From positions 1,798,001-1,862,000 of the forward strand of contig CP014761.1 of assembly GCA_001647635.1 (NCBI GenBank): 64,000 nucleotides of DNA, read 5' to 3'. The position numbers and the translations under genes were made by a program. The notes under the pieces are model-generated. The model was given only the letters and a program-made list of their open reading frames with translations. It had not been told where the DNA came from and did not search any database. Every line of letters begins with the position of its first letter. The first letter of the stretch is position 1. The stretch comes from Leifsonia xyli (lineage in GTDB: Bacteria > Actinomycetota > Actinomycetes > Actinomycetales > Microbacteriaceae). Shown piece after piece: positions 53,807 to 62,724 of the stretch.

Positions 53807-55084
53807 GACTTCCGCACCGCACCCCTCGACGACACCTCCGCCCAGGCCCTCGCGGCGACCGGCCTCCGCTACGCGTTGGTCGACGCCGCCGACGCAGAAG
53901 CCCTCGACGGCTGGACGCGCGCCGACTTCCGCGGCTTCCACGGGCGCCGCCCGTCGGCCGAGCAGCTGACGGAGGCGCGCGAGAACTTCGCCGGCCGCCG
54001 CAACACCGGCGTGTACGACGACCAGGGGGCGACCGCCGACCCGGTCGGCACGGTCAACACCTGGCCGGCGCCGCTCACCGTCCCGGGCGGCGCGCGCGTC
54101 GACTCGTGGGCGATCAGCTCCGTGACCGTCGCGCCGACGCACCGCCGCCGCGGAATCGCCACCGCTCTGCTCGGCGGCGAGCTGCGGACCGCTCACGCGC
54201 TGGGACTGCCGCTGGCCATCCTGACCGTCTCCGAGTCGGTCATCTACGGCCGCTGGGGCTTCGGACCGGCGACCTGGGCGACCGCCTGGTCGGTCGACAC
54301 CAAGCGCGTGCGGTGGACCGCCGGCGACACCCCCGGCCGCCTGTCCTTCACCGAGCCGGAGGCGTACACCGAGACCGGCACCGCGGTGCTCGACCGCGTC
54401 ATGGCCTCCCGGCCGGGCGAGATCGGGCTGGAGCCGTACCTCGCCAAGCGCCTGATCGGCCCGCTGAAGGGCGACCCGGAGGCCGACAAGCTGCGCCTGG
54501 TCCGCTACGACTCCGAGGCGGGCGAGCCGGAGGGGTTCGTCTCCTACGCGCTCAAGGGCGACGACGACTTCACCCGGCACACGGTCGAGGTGAGCCACCT
54601 CGCGGCCGCGACCCCGGAGGCGCTGCGCGCGCTGTGGCGCTTCCTGATCGAGCTCGACCTCGTCGCCGAGGTGAAGATCTGGACCCGCGGCGTCGACGAG
54701 CCGGTGCAGTCGCTGGTGAACGACATCCGCGGCGCGCACGTCACCGACCTCGAGGACCACCTGTGGGTGCGCATCCTCGACGTCCCGGCGGCGCTGCAGG
54801 CGCGCACGTACGAGCGCGACGACTCGCTCGTGCTCGACGTGGCCGACGACCTCGGCTTCGCGGCCGGCCGGTATCGGCTGACGGTGGAGGACGGACGCGC
54901 GACCGTCTCGGCGACGGAGGACGCGCCGGATGTGACGCTCCCGGTCGCAGCGCTGGGAAGCGCCTACCTGGGACACGACGTGGTGCGGGGTCTCGCTGTG
55001 GCGGGACGAGTCCAGGGCGACACGGCCGCGCTGGACCGCCTCTTCCGTACGGCGGTCCCCCCGCGACTCAGCACCTGGTTCTAG
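53804..55084 (+). CDS. Eis-like GNAT N-acetyltransferase
   Basis: 426 residues, the three-part Eis layout. An N-terminal GNAT domain (about 25-160) with ISSVTVAPTHRRRGIATALL (acetyl-CoA pyrophosphate loop), a second GNAT-like domain (about 190-310), and a C-terminal SCP2-like domain (about 320-426: VRILDVPAALQARTYERDDSLVLDV), ending PPRLSTWF; the free C-terminal carboxylate of Phe acts as base in Eis. Mycobacterial Eis acetylates aminoglycosides and protein lysines at several sites. The natural substrate here is unknown. Confidence 0.9.
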   Translation: MDFRTAPLDDTSAQALAATGLRYALVDAADAEALDGWTRADFRGFHGRRPSAEQLTEARENFAGRRNTGVYDDQGATADPVGTVNTWPAPLTVPGGARVDSWAISSVTVAPTHRRRGIATALLGGELRTAHALGLPLAILTVSESVIYGRWGFGPATWATAWSVDTKRVRWTAGDTPGRLSFTEPEAYTETGTAVLDRVMASRPGEIGLEPYLAKRLIGPLKGDPEADKLRLVRYDSEAGEPEGFVSYALKGDDDFTRHTVEVSHLAAATPEALRALWRFLIELDLVAEVKIWTRGVDEPVQSLVNDIRGAHVTDLEDHLWVRILDVPAALQARTYERDDSLVLDVADDLGFAAGRYRLTVEDGRATVSATEDAPDVTLPVAALGSAYLGHDVVRGLAVAGRVQGDTAALDRLFRTAVPPRLSTWF

Positions 55085-55130
55085 ACCCCTCTCGTCGAGG
55101 CGACCTCACCCGGATGGCCGGTTCAGTCGA

Positions 55131-56483
55131 TCACCGAGTCGGAAGCGCCTGTTCCGGCTCTGTGCGGCTGGGCTCGTCGAGGAAGCCGGCGGTCCGGTCG
55201 TTGAGGGCGAAGATGTAGACGAGGAGACTGGCGGCGATGACGACCGTCACGTAACCGACGAAGAGAGTCAGCTGACTCGCATCCTTCGCCGCACTGAACA
55301 GCAGCGGAGCCGTGCCGCCGAAGAGGGAGTTGGCGATGGCGTACCCGAAGCCCACCCCGAGCGCGCGGACGTTCGACGGAAACAGCTCCGCCTTGACGAT
55401 CGCGTTGATCGACGTGTAGCCGGTGAGGATGACGAATCCTCCGAACAGGATGGCGAACGCGGCGACCGGATCGGTCGCTCCGGGGAGCGCGGAGTAGAGG
55501 AACCAGGTGTACGCCACGCCACCCGCACCGAAGAAGACGAGCAACGGCTTGCGTCCGATCCGGTCGCTCAGCCAGCCGCCCAGCGGCTGCAACAACATCA
55601 GTCCGATGAGGGCCACCAGGTTCACGATCGTGCTGTCGACGACGCTCGACGTTCCCAGGCCGCCCTGTACGATCTTCGGCCCGTTGACCGTGTAGGCATA
55701 GAACCCCAGAGTGCCGCCCATCGTGACGAGGAAGCACAGGATGAGCGCCTTCGCGTTGTGGCGGAACAGCTCCCGCAGCGTGCCCGCCGAGCTGCGGTGG
55801 CCGGAGCGGACGGCGGTGATCGCGACCGTGCTGAGCGACTCGTCCATGGTGCGGCGCAGCCAGAAGACGACGATGGCCGCGACGCCTCCGAGGCCGAAGG
55901 CGACCCGCCAGCCCCACGACTCGATGGCCGACGCCGGCAGGGTGATCACCATGATGAGGAGCGTGGCCTGGGCCAGAACGTGCCCACCGATCAGCGTCAC
56001 GTACTGGAACGACGAGAAGAAGCCTCTGCGGCCCGCCGGCGCGGCCTCCGACATATAGGTCGCGCTCGCGCCGTACTCGCCACCCGTCGCCATCCCCTGC
56101 GCCAGCCGGAAGACGACGAGCGCCACCGCCGCCCAGACGCCGATCGCGTCGTGCGTCGGAATGAGCGCTACACCGAGCGAGCAGCACGCCATCACCGTGA
56201 TGGAGGCGGTGAGCGCACGCCGACGGCCGTACCGGTCGGCGATCCGCCCGAAGACGACCGACCCCACCGGGCGCATGAGGAAGGTGACGGCGAAGATCGC
56301 CCACACATACAACTGGGAATCGGTCTGCTCGGGCGGGAAGAACTGCTTCTCGAAGTACACGGCGAATACCGAGTACACGTACACGTCGTACCACTCGACG
56401 AGATTGCCCGCGGAACCTTTCAGCGTGTTCGAGATCGAACGCCGAAGCGTCAGCGGTCGGAGGATCGGGGCGTCACTGGTCAC
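55131..56483 (-). CDS. MHS-family MFS transporter (alpha-ketoglutarate permease/ProP-like)
   Basis: 450 residues, twelve helices. SISNTLKGSAGNLVEWYDVYVYSVFAVYFEKQFFP is the metabolite:proton symporter family opening, GRIADRYGRRRAL the cytosolic motif A loop, and GGEYGASATYMSEAAPAGRRGFFSSFQY the helix 4-5 motif. It probably imports an organic acid or osmolyte. The GTG at 56483 with GGAG five bases upstream is preferred; ATG 56537 in frame would add 18 residues. It lies 89 bp behind purA on the same strand. Confidence 0.88.
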   Translation of the reverse strand: MTSDAPILRPLTLRRSISNTLKGSAGNLVEWYDVYVYSVFAVYFEKQFFPPEQTDSQLYVWAIFAVTFLMRPVGSVVFGRIADRYGRRRALTASITVMACCSLGVALIPTHDAIGVWAAVALVVFRLAQGMATGGEYGASATYMSEAAPAGRRGFFSSFQYVTLIGGHVLAQATLLIMVITLPASAIESWGWRVAFGLGGVAAIVVFWLRRTMDESLSTVAITAVRSGHRSSAGTLRELFRHNAKALILCFLVTMGGTLGFYAYTVNGPKIVQGGLGTSSVVDSTIVNLVALIGLMLLQPLGGWLSDRIGRKPLLVFFGAGGVAYTWFLYSALPGATDPVAAFAILFGGFVILTGYTSINAIVKAELFPSNVRALGVGFGYAIANSLFGGTAPLLFSAAKDASQLTLFVGYVTVVIAASLLVYIFALNDRTAGFLDEPSRTEPEQALPTR

Positions 56484-56572
56484 TGCGTCTCCATCGGCAC
56501 AAGGAAAGGTCTCACTTGTGGAGACGAGCATGTGCACCGGATCGTGACGCGCGGGCGACGACCCTCTGACGG

Positions 56573-57859
56573 CTAGTCGATCAGGTCGTGGCGCACCACG
56601 ATCTGATCGCGGGCGGGGCCCACGCCGATCGCGGATATGCGGGCGCCGGAGAGGCGCTCCAGGGCGAGGACGTAGTCCTGCGCGTTCTTCGGAAGGTCCT
56701 CGAACGTGCGGGCGCCCGAGATGTCCTCAGCCCAGCCGGGGAACTCCTCGTAGATCGGCGTCGCGTGGTGGAAGTCGCTCTGCGAGGCGGGGACCTCGTC
56801 GTGACGGACGCCGTCGACGTCGTACGCGACTGCGACGGGGATGCGCTCGATGCCGGTGAGCGTGTCCAGCTTGGTGAGCACGAAGTCCGTGACGCCGTTC
56901 ACGCGAGCGGTGTAGCGGGCGACCGGAGCGTCGTACCAGCCGGTGCGGCGCGGTCGGCCCGTCGTCGTGCCGAACTCGAAGCCGCGCTCGCGCAGGAACT
57001 CGCCCCACTCGTCGAACAGCTCGGTCGGGAACGGGCCGGCGCCGACGCGGGTCGTGTACGCCTTGACGATGCCGATCACGCGGTCGATCCGGTTGGGGCC
57101 GATGCCCGAGCCCGTGGCCGCGCCGCCGGCGGTGGAGTTGGAGGACGTGACGAACGGGTACGTGCCGTGGTCGACATCCAGCATGGTCGCCTGGCCGCCC
57201 TCGAAGAGCACGTACCTGCCCTCCTCCAGCGCCTGGTTGAGCAGCAGGGAGCTGTCGACCACCATCGGACGCAGGCGCTCGGCGTAGGCGAGGAGCTGCT
57301 CGACGACCTCGTCGACCGTGATGGCTCGGCGGTTGTAGACCTTGACCAGCAGGTGGTTCTTCTGGTCGAGGGCGCCCTCGACCTTCTGGCGCAGGATGTT
57401 CTCGTCGAAGAGGTCCTGGATGCGGATGCCGACCCGGTTGATCTTGTCGGCGTAGGTGGGACCGATGCCGCGACCGGTGGTGCCGATCTGGCGCTTGCCG
57501 AGGAAGCGCTCGGTGACCTTGTCGATGGTGCGGTGGTACGAGGTGATCACGTGAGCGTTCGAGGACACCTTCAGGCGCGAGACGTCGACGCCGCGGGCGA
57601 TGAGCGCGTCCAGCTCCTCGAAGAGCACCTCGATGTCGACGACGACGCCGTTCGCGATCACGGGGACGACGCCCTCGGTCAGGATGCCGGAGGGCAGAAG
57701 GTGCAGGGCGTACTTCTCGTCGCCGATGACGACCGTGTGACCGGCGTTGTTGCCGCCGTTGAACTTGACGACGTAGTCGATGCGGCTCCCCAGGACGTCG
57801 GTCGCCTTGCCTTTGCCTTCGTCGCCCCACTGGGCGCCGATGATCACGATCGCGGGCAC
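56573..57859 (-). CDS. purA: Adenylosuccinate synthetase
   Basis: 428 residues, normal length. It joins IMP and aspartate with GTP, the first step from IMP to [17 protein letters not shown] (GTP loop with catalytic Asp), [50 protein letters not shown] and [12 protein letters not shown] are present. The GTG at 57859 follows GGAGAGG at seven bases and gives the standard N-terminus [14 protein letters not shown] codons upstream in frame are not needed. Divergent from the TetR gene. Confidence 0.97.
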   Translation of the reverse strand: MPAIVIIGAQWGDEGKGKATDVLGSRIDYVVKFNGGNNAGHTVVIGDEKYALHLLPSGILTEGVVPVIANGVVVDIEVLFEELDALIARGVDVSRLKVSSNAHVITSYHRTIDKVTERFLGKRQIGTTGRGIGPTYADKINRVGIRIQDLFDENILRQKVEGALDQKNHLLVKVYNRRAITVDEVVEQLLAYAERLRPMVVDSSLLLNQALEEGRYVLFEGGQATMLDVDHGTYPFVTSSNSTAGGAATGSGIGPNRIDRVIGIVKAYTTRVGAGPFPTELFDEWGEFLRERGFEFGTTTGRPRRTGWYDAPVARYTARVNGVTDFVLTKLDTLTGIERIPVAVAYDVDGVRHDEVPASQSDFHHATPIYEEFPGWAEDISGARTFEDLPKNAQDYVLALERLSGARISAIGVGPARDQIVVRHDLID

Positions 57860-57940
57860 GTGGATGTCCTCTCCATGGATGGAACGCGTCGGCGCCACGC
57901 GGACGACCGTCGCACTCGATCCTATCGCGATCCATTAACT

Positions 57941-57956
57941 TGCACACAGGTGTGCA
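57941..57956. promoter_or_regulatory. Candidate TetR operator
   Basis: TGCACAC-AG-GTGTGCA, 7-bp perfect arms with a 2-bp centre, 21 bp before the TetR start and overlapping the -35 region. A second shorter match ACAC-TG-GTGT covers 57967-57976 at the -10 box and the start. Two sites on one face would give tight autoregulation. Confidence 0.65.
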
Positions 57957-57965
57957 GGAATGGCG

Positions 57966-57980
57966 TACACTGGTGTCATG
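57966..57980 (+). promoter_or_regulatory. TetR operon promoter, leaderless
   Basis: TACACT (57966-57971), six bases GGTGTC, ATG at 57978. TTGCAC (57940-57945) could be the -35, with a rather long 20-bp spacer. Confidence 0.5.
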
Positions 57981-58628
57981 CCCACCTCCTCCACCCGCGC
58001 ACCGCGCCGCGACGCGGCCGCCAACCGTGAGGCGATCCTCGGCGCGGCCGCCGTCGCCCTGAACGAGGACATCGACGCCTCCCTCGAGAGCATCGCCGCC
58101 CGCGCCGGCCTCAGCCGACGCGCCGTGTACGGCCACTTCGCCACGCGCGACGAGCTCCTGGTCGAGGTCTTCACGCGCGGCGCGCGCCGCTTGGCGGCGC
58201 TGCTCGACCCGGTATCGCATCCCGATCCCCTGGTCGAGATCGCGCTGTTCGGCGCGACGCTCTGGGCGGAGGTCGAGCACGTGCGGGTCAGCGCGGCCCT
58301 CGCGGTCCGCGGCCCGCACCGCGCCATGGTCGGCACCGCGCTCGACCCGGCGCGCGAGCGGCTGCGCGAGACGGTCGGCCGCGGCATGGAGTCGGGCCGC
58401 ATCCGCACCGACCTCGACCGCGAGACGGTCACCCGGCTGATCGAGAACGCCGCAGTCTCTGTGCTCGACGAGGCGACCCGCGCGCGCCTCACCCCGGAGG
58501 CCGGGCACCGGCTGGTCATGCTCGCCGGTCTCGGCGCGGCGGGAATGGGCTGGCGCGAGGCGGGCGAGCTGATCACCTCGACTCCCGAGCTGGCGTTCGG
58601 CGCTCCGACCGCGGGAGGTGCGCGATGA
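57978..58628 (+). CDS. TetR/AcrR family transcriptional regulator
   Basis: 216 residues. The helix-turn-helix (about 12-58) reads NREAILGAAAVALNEDIDASLESIAARAGLSRRAVYGHFATRDELLVEVF; the rest is a helical ligand domain. It probably represses its own operon (degenerate ABC-like protein and YhgE/Pip protein) through the palindromes upstream. The ATG at 57978 is used because 57960 lies before the -10 box. The stop overlaps the next start (ATGA). Confidence 0.9.
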   Translation: MPTSSTRAPRRDAAANREAILGAAAVALNEDIDASLESIAARAGLSRRAVYGHFATRDELLVEVFTRGARRLAALLDPVSHPDPLVEIALFGATLWAEVEHVRVSAALAVRGPHRAMVGTALDPARERLRETVGRGMESGRIRTDLDRETVTRLIENAAVSVLDEATRARLTPEAGHRLVMLAGLGAAGMGWREAGELITSTPELAFGAPTAGGAR

Positions 58629-59308
58629 AGGTCGTCCTCGACCGGGTCGCTAAGGGCGCAGCCCTGCCGCCGACCTCCGCCGCCTTCGAGACCGGCCGCG
58701 CCACCCTCGCGCGCGCGGAGACCGAACAGCGACCCACCGTGCTCGGTCTCATCGCGTCCGGGAGGATGCGCCCCGACGCCGGCGAGGTCACCATCGACGG
58801 CGCCGCCGACTACAGCGCGATGCGCCGGAGGATCGCGCTCGTGGACGCCCCCGACGTCTCCGAGCCCACCTCCGACGTGACGGTGTCGGGCATCGTCGCC
58901 GAGGAGTTGATGTTCGCCGGGCGCCCGTCGCATCCCATCGCCGTCGGCCGGTGCTTGCGCGACCTCGGCGCGTCCGAGTGGTCCCGCGCCTCCATCGGCA
59001 CCGTGCCGCCGACCGTCCGCATCCGCCTGCTCGCCGAGCTGGCTCTGCTGCGGAAGGGCGTCGAGGCGCTCGTGCTCGTGTCCCCCGACCGCCACGGCGG
59101 CGACCCGGTCGAGTGGTGGCGCTTCGCGCGCGAGCTCGCCGGGCGCGGCATCGCCGTGCTGGTGGTCGCCGGCGATGCCTCCGCTGCCGCCATCGCGGCC
59201 GCCTCGTTCGTCGAGCGCTTCGACGAGACCGAACCTGAAACCTTCGACGAAGACCCCGGCCGGGACGACACCGACGATCTCCCGGGCCACGTTGTGGAGA
59301 GCGAATGA
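58625..59308 (+). CDS. Degenerate ABC-ATPase-like protein without a Walker A motif
   Basis: 227 residues. PTVLGLIASGRMRPDAGEVTIDG lines up with the ABC-ATPase segment after the P-loop (usually LLRLLAGLLRPDSGEVRVDG), and LLAELALLRKGVEALVLVSPDRHGGDPVEWW with the region between signature and Walker B. The P-loop GxxGxGK(S/T) is absent, no LSGGQ is present, and the final tail (about 198-227) is acidic. It should not hydrolyse ATP. ATGA overlaps on both sides tie it to TetR and to the YhgE/Pip protein, so it is probably a structural or regulatory partner. Confidence 0.7.
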   Translation: MKVVLDRVAKGAALPPTSAAFETGRATLARAETEQRPTVLGLIASGRMRPDAGEVTIDGAADYSAMRRRIALVDAPDVSEPTSDVTVSGIVAEELMFAGRPSHPIAVGRCLRDLGASEWSRASIGTVPPTVRIRLLAELALLRKGVEALVLVSPDRHGGDPVEWWRFARELAGRGIAVLVVAGDASAAAIAAASFVERFDETEPETFDEDPGRDDTDDLPGHVVESE

Positions 59309-61158
59309 AGATCCCGCAGATGATCGCGGCGGAGTTCCGCCGCCTGACCGCCAGCCCCATGTCCATCGTGGCGCTCATCGCCCTGATGTGCGTGCCGGTG
59401 CTCTACGGCGGCCTATACCTGTGGGCGAACCAGAACCCGTACGCCAACCTCGACCGCATCCCGGCCGCCATCGTGGTGGACGACACCGGCGCGACCGTCG
59501 ACGGCGAGACCGTGAACTACGGGGACCAGGTGGCCGACCAGCTGATCCAGGACGGGTCGTTCCAATGGCACCGCGTCGCGAAGGGCTCCGCCGCGAGCGG
59601 AGTCGACGACTCGAAGTACGACTTCAGCATCACGTTCCCGGAGGACTTCTCGTCGGCCCTCGCCTCCGCCTCGGGGACCGACCCGCACCGCGCCGTCGTG
59701 ACGCTCACGACGAACGACACCAACAGCTACCTCGCATCGACCATCGGGACACAGGCGGCCGAGAAGATCCGCACCTCCATCGTCAAGCAGGTCAACGAGC
59801 AGGCGGCGAAGCAGTTCCTCCTCGGCCTCGCCGACATCCGCTCGAATCTGGTGACGGCGGTGGATGGGGCGAACCAGCTCGTCGACGGCAGCGCGAGCGC
59901 CCAGTCCGGCGCCTCGCAGCTCGCGGACGGGACCGCGCAGCTCGCGTCCGGGTCGCAGGAACTGGCGGACAAGCTGGGGCAGCTCGCGTCCGGCGCCCAG
60001 CAGGTGAGCGACGGCGCGGCCCAGGTGGCGGCCGGAAACGACCAGCTGGCCGCGAAGGCGAACCAGGCGGGTGCGGCCGCTTCGCAGATCGCCGCTGAGG
60101 CTCCCGCAGCGCAGCAGGACCTGCTGAACCGGCTGGCCGCGGCCGGCGCGACGCCGGAGCAGCTCGACCAGGTGAAGGCCGTGTTCGCCGACCTCGACAC
60201 GAAAGTCCAGTCCGGGAACTCCGACATCCAGACCGCCGTCGGCCAGATCAACCAGCTGGCGTCCGGCGCCGACCAGGTCGCGGGCGGGGCCGCGCAGGTC
60301 GCCTCCGGCTCGCAGGCCGCGGCGGCGGGATCCTCGCAGCTGGCCAGCGGCGCCTCGTCCGCCGCCACCGGCGCCGCCCAGCTGCGCGACGGACTGACCA
60401 CCTTGCACGACGGCACCACGAAGCTGCGCGACGGCCTGCAGAGCGGCGTGAAGCAGATCCCGGACTCGTCCCCGTCCCTGCAGAAGAAGCAGGCGTCGAC
60501 GATCGCCGACCCGGTGAACCTCAAGAACGACTCCATCACGTCCGCCGGCACGTACGGGGCCGGACTCGCGCCGTTCTTCGTCGCCCTGGCGGCCTGGATC
60601 GGAATCTACGCACTGTTCCTCATCGTGAAGCCGGTGTCGCGCCGGGCGATCACCGCTCTGCACTCGCCGATCAAGATCACGCTGGCGGGCTGGCTGACGC
60701 CCGGACTGCTCGGCGCCATCCAGATGATCGGGCTGTTCGCGATCGTCGCGGGCGCCCTCGGCTTCCGCATCGACAACCCGCTCGGGATGTACGGGCTGAT
60801 GGGGCTCGCGTCGGTCACCTTCGCCGCGATCATCCTGGCGCTGAACGTCTGGCTCGGAAGCGTCGGACAGTTCCTCGGCCTCGTACTGATGGTGCTTCAG
60901 CTGGTCACGGCGGGCGGCACGTTCCCCTGGCAGACCCTGCCCGGTCCGCTCGCGGCGCTGCATCACGCGTTGCCCATGTCGTACGCGGTCGACGGCATCC
61001 GCCAGCTGATGTACGGCGGCAATCCGGCGACGGCTTGGGCGGACGCGGGCGTGCTGGCGCTGTGGATGCTCGTCGCGCTGCTCATCGCGGCGATCGGGGT
61101 GACACGGATGACGCACTTCCGCACGCTCCGCGACCTGCGCCCGTCGCTCATCGGCTGA
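59305..61158 (+). CDS. YhgE/Pip family membrane protein
   Basis: 617 residues. An N-terminal helix (about 18-37) followed by LYLWANQNPYANLDRIPAAIVVDDTG and VADQLI is the YhgE/Pip start. Residues about 195-375 are a long extracytoplasmic region of heptad-like repeats (QLASGAQQVSDGAAQV and variants), predicted to form a helical stalk. Five or six helices (about 410-605) form an ABC-2-like membrane domain. Members include phage infection protein Pip and components linked to type VII-like export. The direct substrate is unknown. ATGA overlap with the gene before. Confidence 0.9.
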   Translation: MKIPQMIAAEFRRLTASPMSIVALIALMCVPVLYGGLYLWANQNPYANLDRIPAAIVVDDTGATVDGETVNYGDQVADQLIQDGSFQWHRVAKGSAASGVDDSKYDFSITFPEDFSSALASASGTDPHRAVVTLTTNDTNSYLASTIGTQAAEKIRTSIVKQVNEQAAKQFLLGLADIRSNLVTAVDGANQLVDGSASAQSGASQLADGTAQLASGSQELADKLGQLASGAQQVSDGAAQVAAGNDQLAAKANQAGAAASQIAAEAPAAQQDLLNRLAAAGATPEQLDQVKAVFADLDTKVQSGNSDIQTAVGQINQLASGADQVAGGAAQVASGSQAAAAGSSQLASGASSAATGAAQLRDGLTTLHDGTTKLRDGLQSGVKQIPDSSPSLQKKQASTIADPVNLKNDSITSAGTYGAGLAPFFVALAAWIGIYALFLIVKPVSRRAITALHSPIKITLAGWLTPGLLGAIQMIGLFAIVAGALGFRIDNPLGMYGLMGLASVTFAAIILALNVWLGSVGQFLGLVLMVLQLVTAGGTFPWQTLPGPLAALHHALPMSYAVDGIRQLMYGGNPATAWADAGVLALWMLVALLIAAIGVTRMTHFRTLRDLRPSLIG

Positions 61159-61234
61159 GCCCGGAAGTCTGGCGGGCCGCCACCCGGCGGGGCTAGGGTG
61201 GCGCCCACCAGCATCCGATCCGAGGAGGACGACC

Positions 61235-61405
61235 ATGGCCGATCTCGAAGTCCAGGCGGCGCTCTCGCAGGCGCGTCAGGCGGCGAGCGCCGCGAGCTAC
61301 GACATCCAGAAGCTGTCCGAGGACTCGATCGAGCGGCAGGCGCTCCACAACCTCATCACGGCGGTGGACTCCATCATCCAGGCCCTGGACGCGGACTCCG
61401 ACTGA
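61235..61405 (+). CDS. Small helical hypothetical protein
   Basis: 56 residues: MADLEVQAALSQARQAASAASYDIQKL, then EDSIERQALHNLITAVDSIIQALDADSD. Fully helical and acidic, with a good ribosome-binding site (GAGGAGGACGACC before the ATG). TAGGGT at 61193-61198 may be its -10. No family is recognised. Confidence 0.7.
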   Translation: MADLEVQAALSQARQAASAASYDIQKLSEDSIERQALHNLITAVDSIIQALDADSD

Positions 61406-61449
61406 CGGCGTCCGTCCGGGTCAGCGCGTGCGGCGACAGTGGCCGGCGC

Positions 61450-61464
61450 TAGGGTGGCCGCGTG
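61450..61464 (+). promoter_or_regulatory. -10 box with leaderless start, metallophosphoesterase gene
   Basis: TAGGGT (61450-61455), six bases GGCCGC, GTG at 61462. Confidence 0.5.
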
Positions 61465-62301
61465 ACCGATCCTCTGCGCATCCTGCACCTCTCCGACACC
61501 CATCTGTACGGTGACGGCCGCCTGCACTACGGGATCGTCGACACGCTCGCAGGGCTCGACCGCGTCCTCGCCCGCGCATCGGTGCTGAGCGACGTGGATG
61601 TGGTGGTCGCGTCCGGCGACCTCTCGGACGACGGCACGGTCGACTCCTATCGCCGGCTCAAGGGCACACTGGAGCCGTGGGCCGCCGAGCGCGGTGCGGC
61701 GATCGTGTACGCGATGGGCAACCACGATCGGCGCGAGGGTTTCGAGGAGGTGCTCGGCGAGCGCGAGACGGTCACGATCGTCCGCGGCTTCCGGGTGGTG
61801 ACCGTCGACACGTCCGTGCCGGGCGCGGGCTATGGCCATGTCTCGGAGGAGCAGTTCGACTGGCTGCGGGAGGTGCTGACCGAGCCCGCGGAGAACGGGA
61901 CCGTCGTCGTCCTCCACCATCCGCCCGTTCCCCCGACGACGGTGCTGTTCGAGCCGCTCCGCCTGGTCGACCCGGAGTCCCTGCTGGGGGTGTGCGCGAC
62001 AGGGGATGTCCGGCTGATCCTCGCCGGGCACTTCCACCACGGGCTGGTCACCGAGGCGGGGGATGCGGGTATCCCGGTGGTGGTCGCGCCGGCCGTCGCG
62101 AATACCACCGACGTTCTCTGGCCGCCCCCGCGTGAGCGGGCCGTGCGCGGCGCCGGCTTCGCGTGGGTGCAGCTGCCGGCCGAGGGGCCGGTGCGCGCGC
62201 ACCTGCTGACCGCGCCATCGCCCGACGACGGCGAGACGGTGTACGACCTGGATGAGGAGGCCATCCAGCGCATCGCCGACGATGCGGGGTGGCGCGCGTG
62301 A
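61462..62301 (+). CDS. Metallophosphoesterase (CpdA-like)
   Basis: 279 residues. The five metal motifs are present: SDTHL (Asp12, His14), SGDLSDDG, GNHDRR, LHHPP and GHFHHG. The order and spacing match cyclic-nucleotide phosphodiesterases of the CpdA/Rv0805 group with a two-metal centre. It would hydrolyse cAMP, 2',3'-cyclic nucleotides or another phosphodiester. The stop overlaps the GTG of the DUF3052 gene (GTGA). Confidence 0.87.
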   Translation: MTDPLRILHLSDTHLYGDGRLHYGIVDTLAGLDRVLARASVLSDVDVVVASGDLSDDGTVDSYRRLKGTLEPWAAERGAAIVYAMGNHDRREGFEEVLGERETVTIVRGFRVVTVDTSVPGAGYGHVSEEQFDWLREVLTEPAENGTVVVLHHPPVPPTTVLFEPLRLVDPESLLGVCATGDVRLILAGHFHHGLVTEAGDAGIPVVVAPAVANTTDVLWPPPRERAVRGAGFAWVQLPAEGPVRAHLLTAPSPDDGETVYDLDEEAIQRIADDAGWRA

Positions 62302-62702
62302 GCACCCCGGCGGGCTACTCCGGCACCCCACTCTGGCGGAAGCTCGGGCTGAAGCCCGGGATGCGCGTGGCGGTGCTGCACGCGGACGACGGCTGGAACC
62401 TCCCGCTCGATGGCGCACCGGAGGTCTCCTGGGTCGACTCGGGACAAGCGGGTCTCATCCTCGCCTTCTACCGCGCGGCCGCGGACTACCTGGCCGAGCT
62501 GGACGACCTCGGGGAGCGCATCCGACCCGACGGGATGGTGTGGGCGGCGTGGCCGCGCAAGGCCGCCGGGCACGTCAGCGACCTCGACGAGAACGTCATC
62601 CGCAACGCCGCCCTCGAGCGGGGACTCGTGGACGTGAAGGTCGCCGCCGTCGACACCGACTGGTCCGGCCTCAAACTCGTCTGGCGCCGCGAGAACCGCT
62701 GA
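62298..62702 (+). CDS. DUF3052 family protein
   Basis: 134 residues: AGYSGTPLWRKLGLKPGMRVAVLHADDGW, then DLILAFYRAAADYLAEL-type helix (here AGLILAFYRAAADYL), RIRPDGMVWAAWPRKAAGHVSDLDENVIR and VDTDWSGLKLVWRR. This is the common DUF3052 protein of actinobacteria; its function is unknown. The GTG at 62298 is chosen because it overlaps the phosphoesterase stop. Confidence 0.87.
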   Translation: MSTPAGYSGTPLWRKLGLKPGMRVAVLHADDGWNLPLDGAPEVSWVDSGQAGLILAFYRAAADYLAELDDLGERIRPDGMVWAAWPRKAAGHVSDLDENVIRNAALERGLVDVKVAAVDTDWSGLKLVWRRENR

Positions 62703-62724
62703 TTCCCTCGGCCTCGCCGCCGGG

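Noticed and set aside
56484..56537. Upstream ATG at 56537 as start of the MHS transporter
   Set aside because: The added 18 residues (MHMLVSTSETFPCADGDA) are not transporter-like and the GTG at 56483 has a better placed GGAG.
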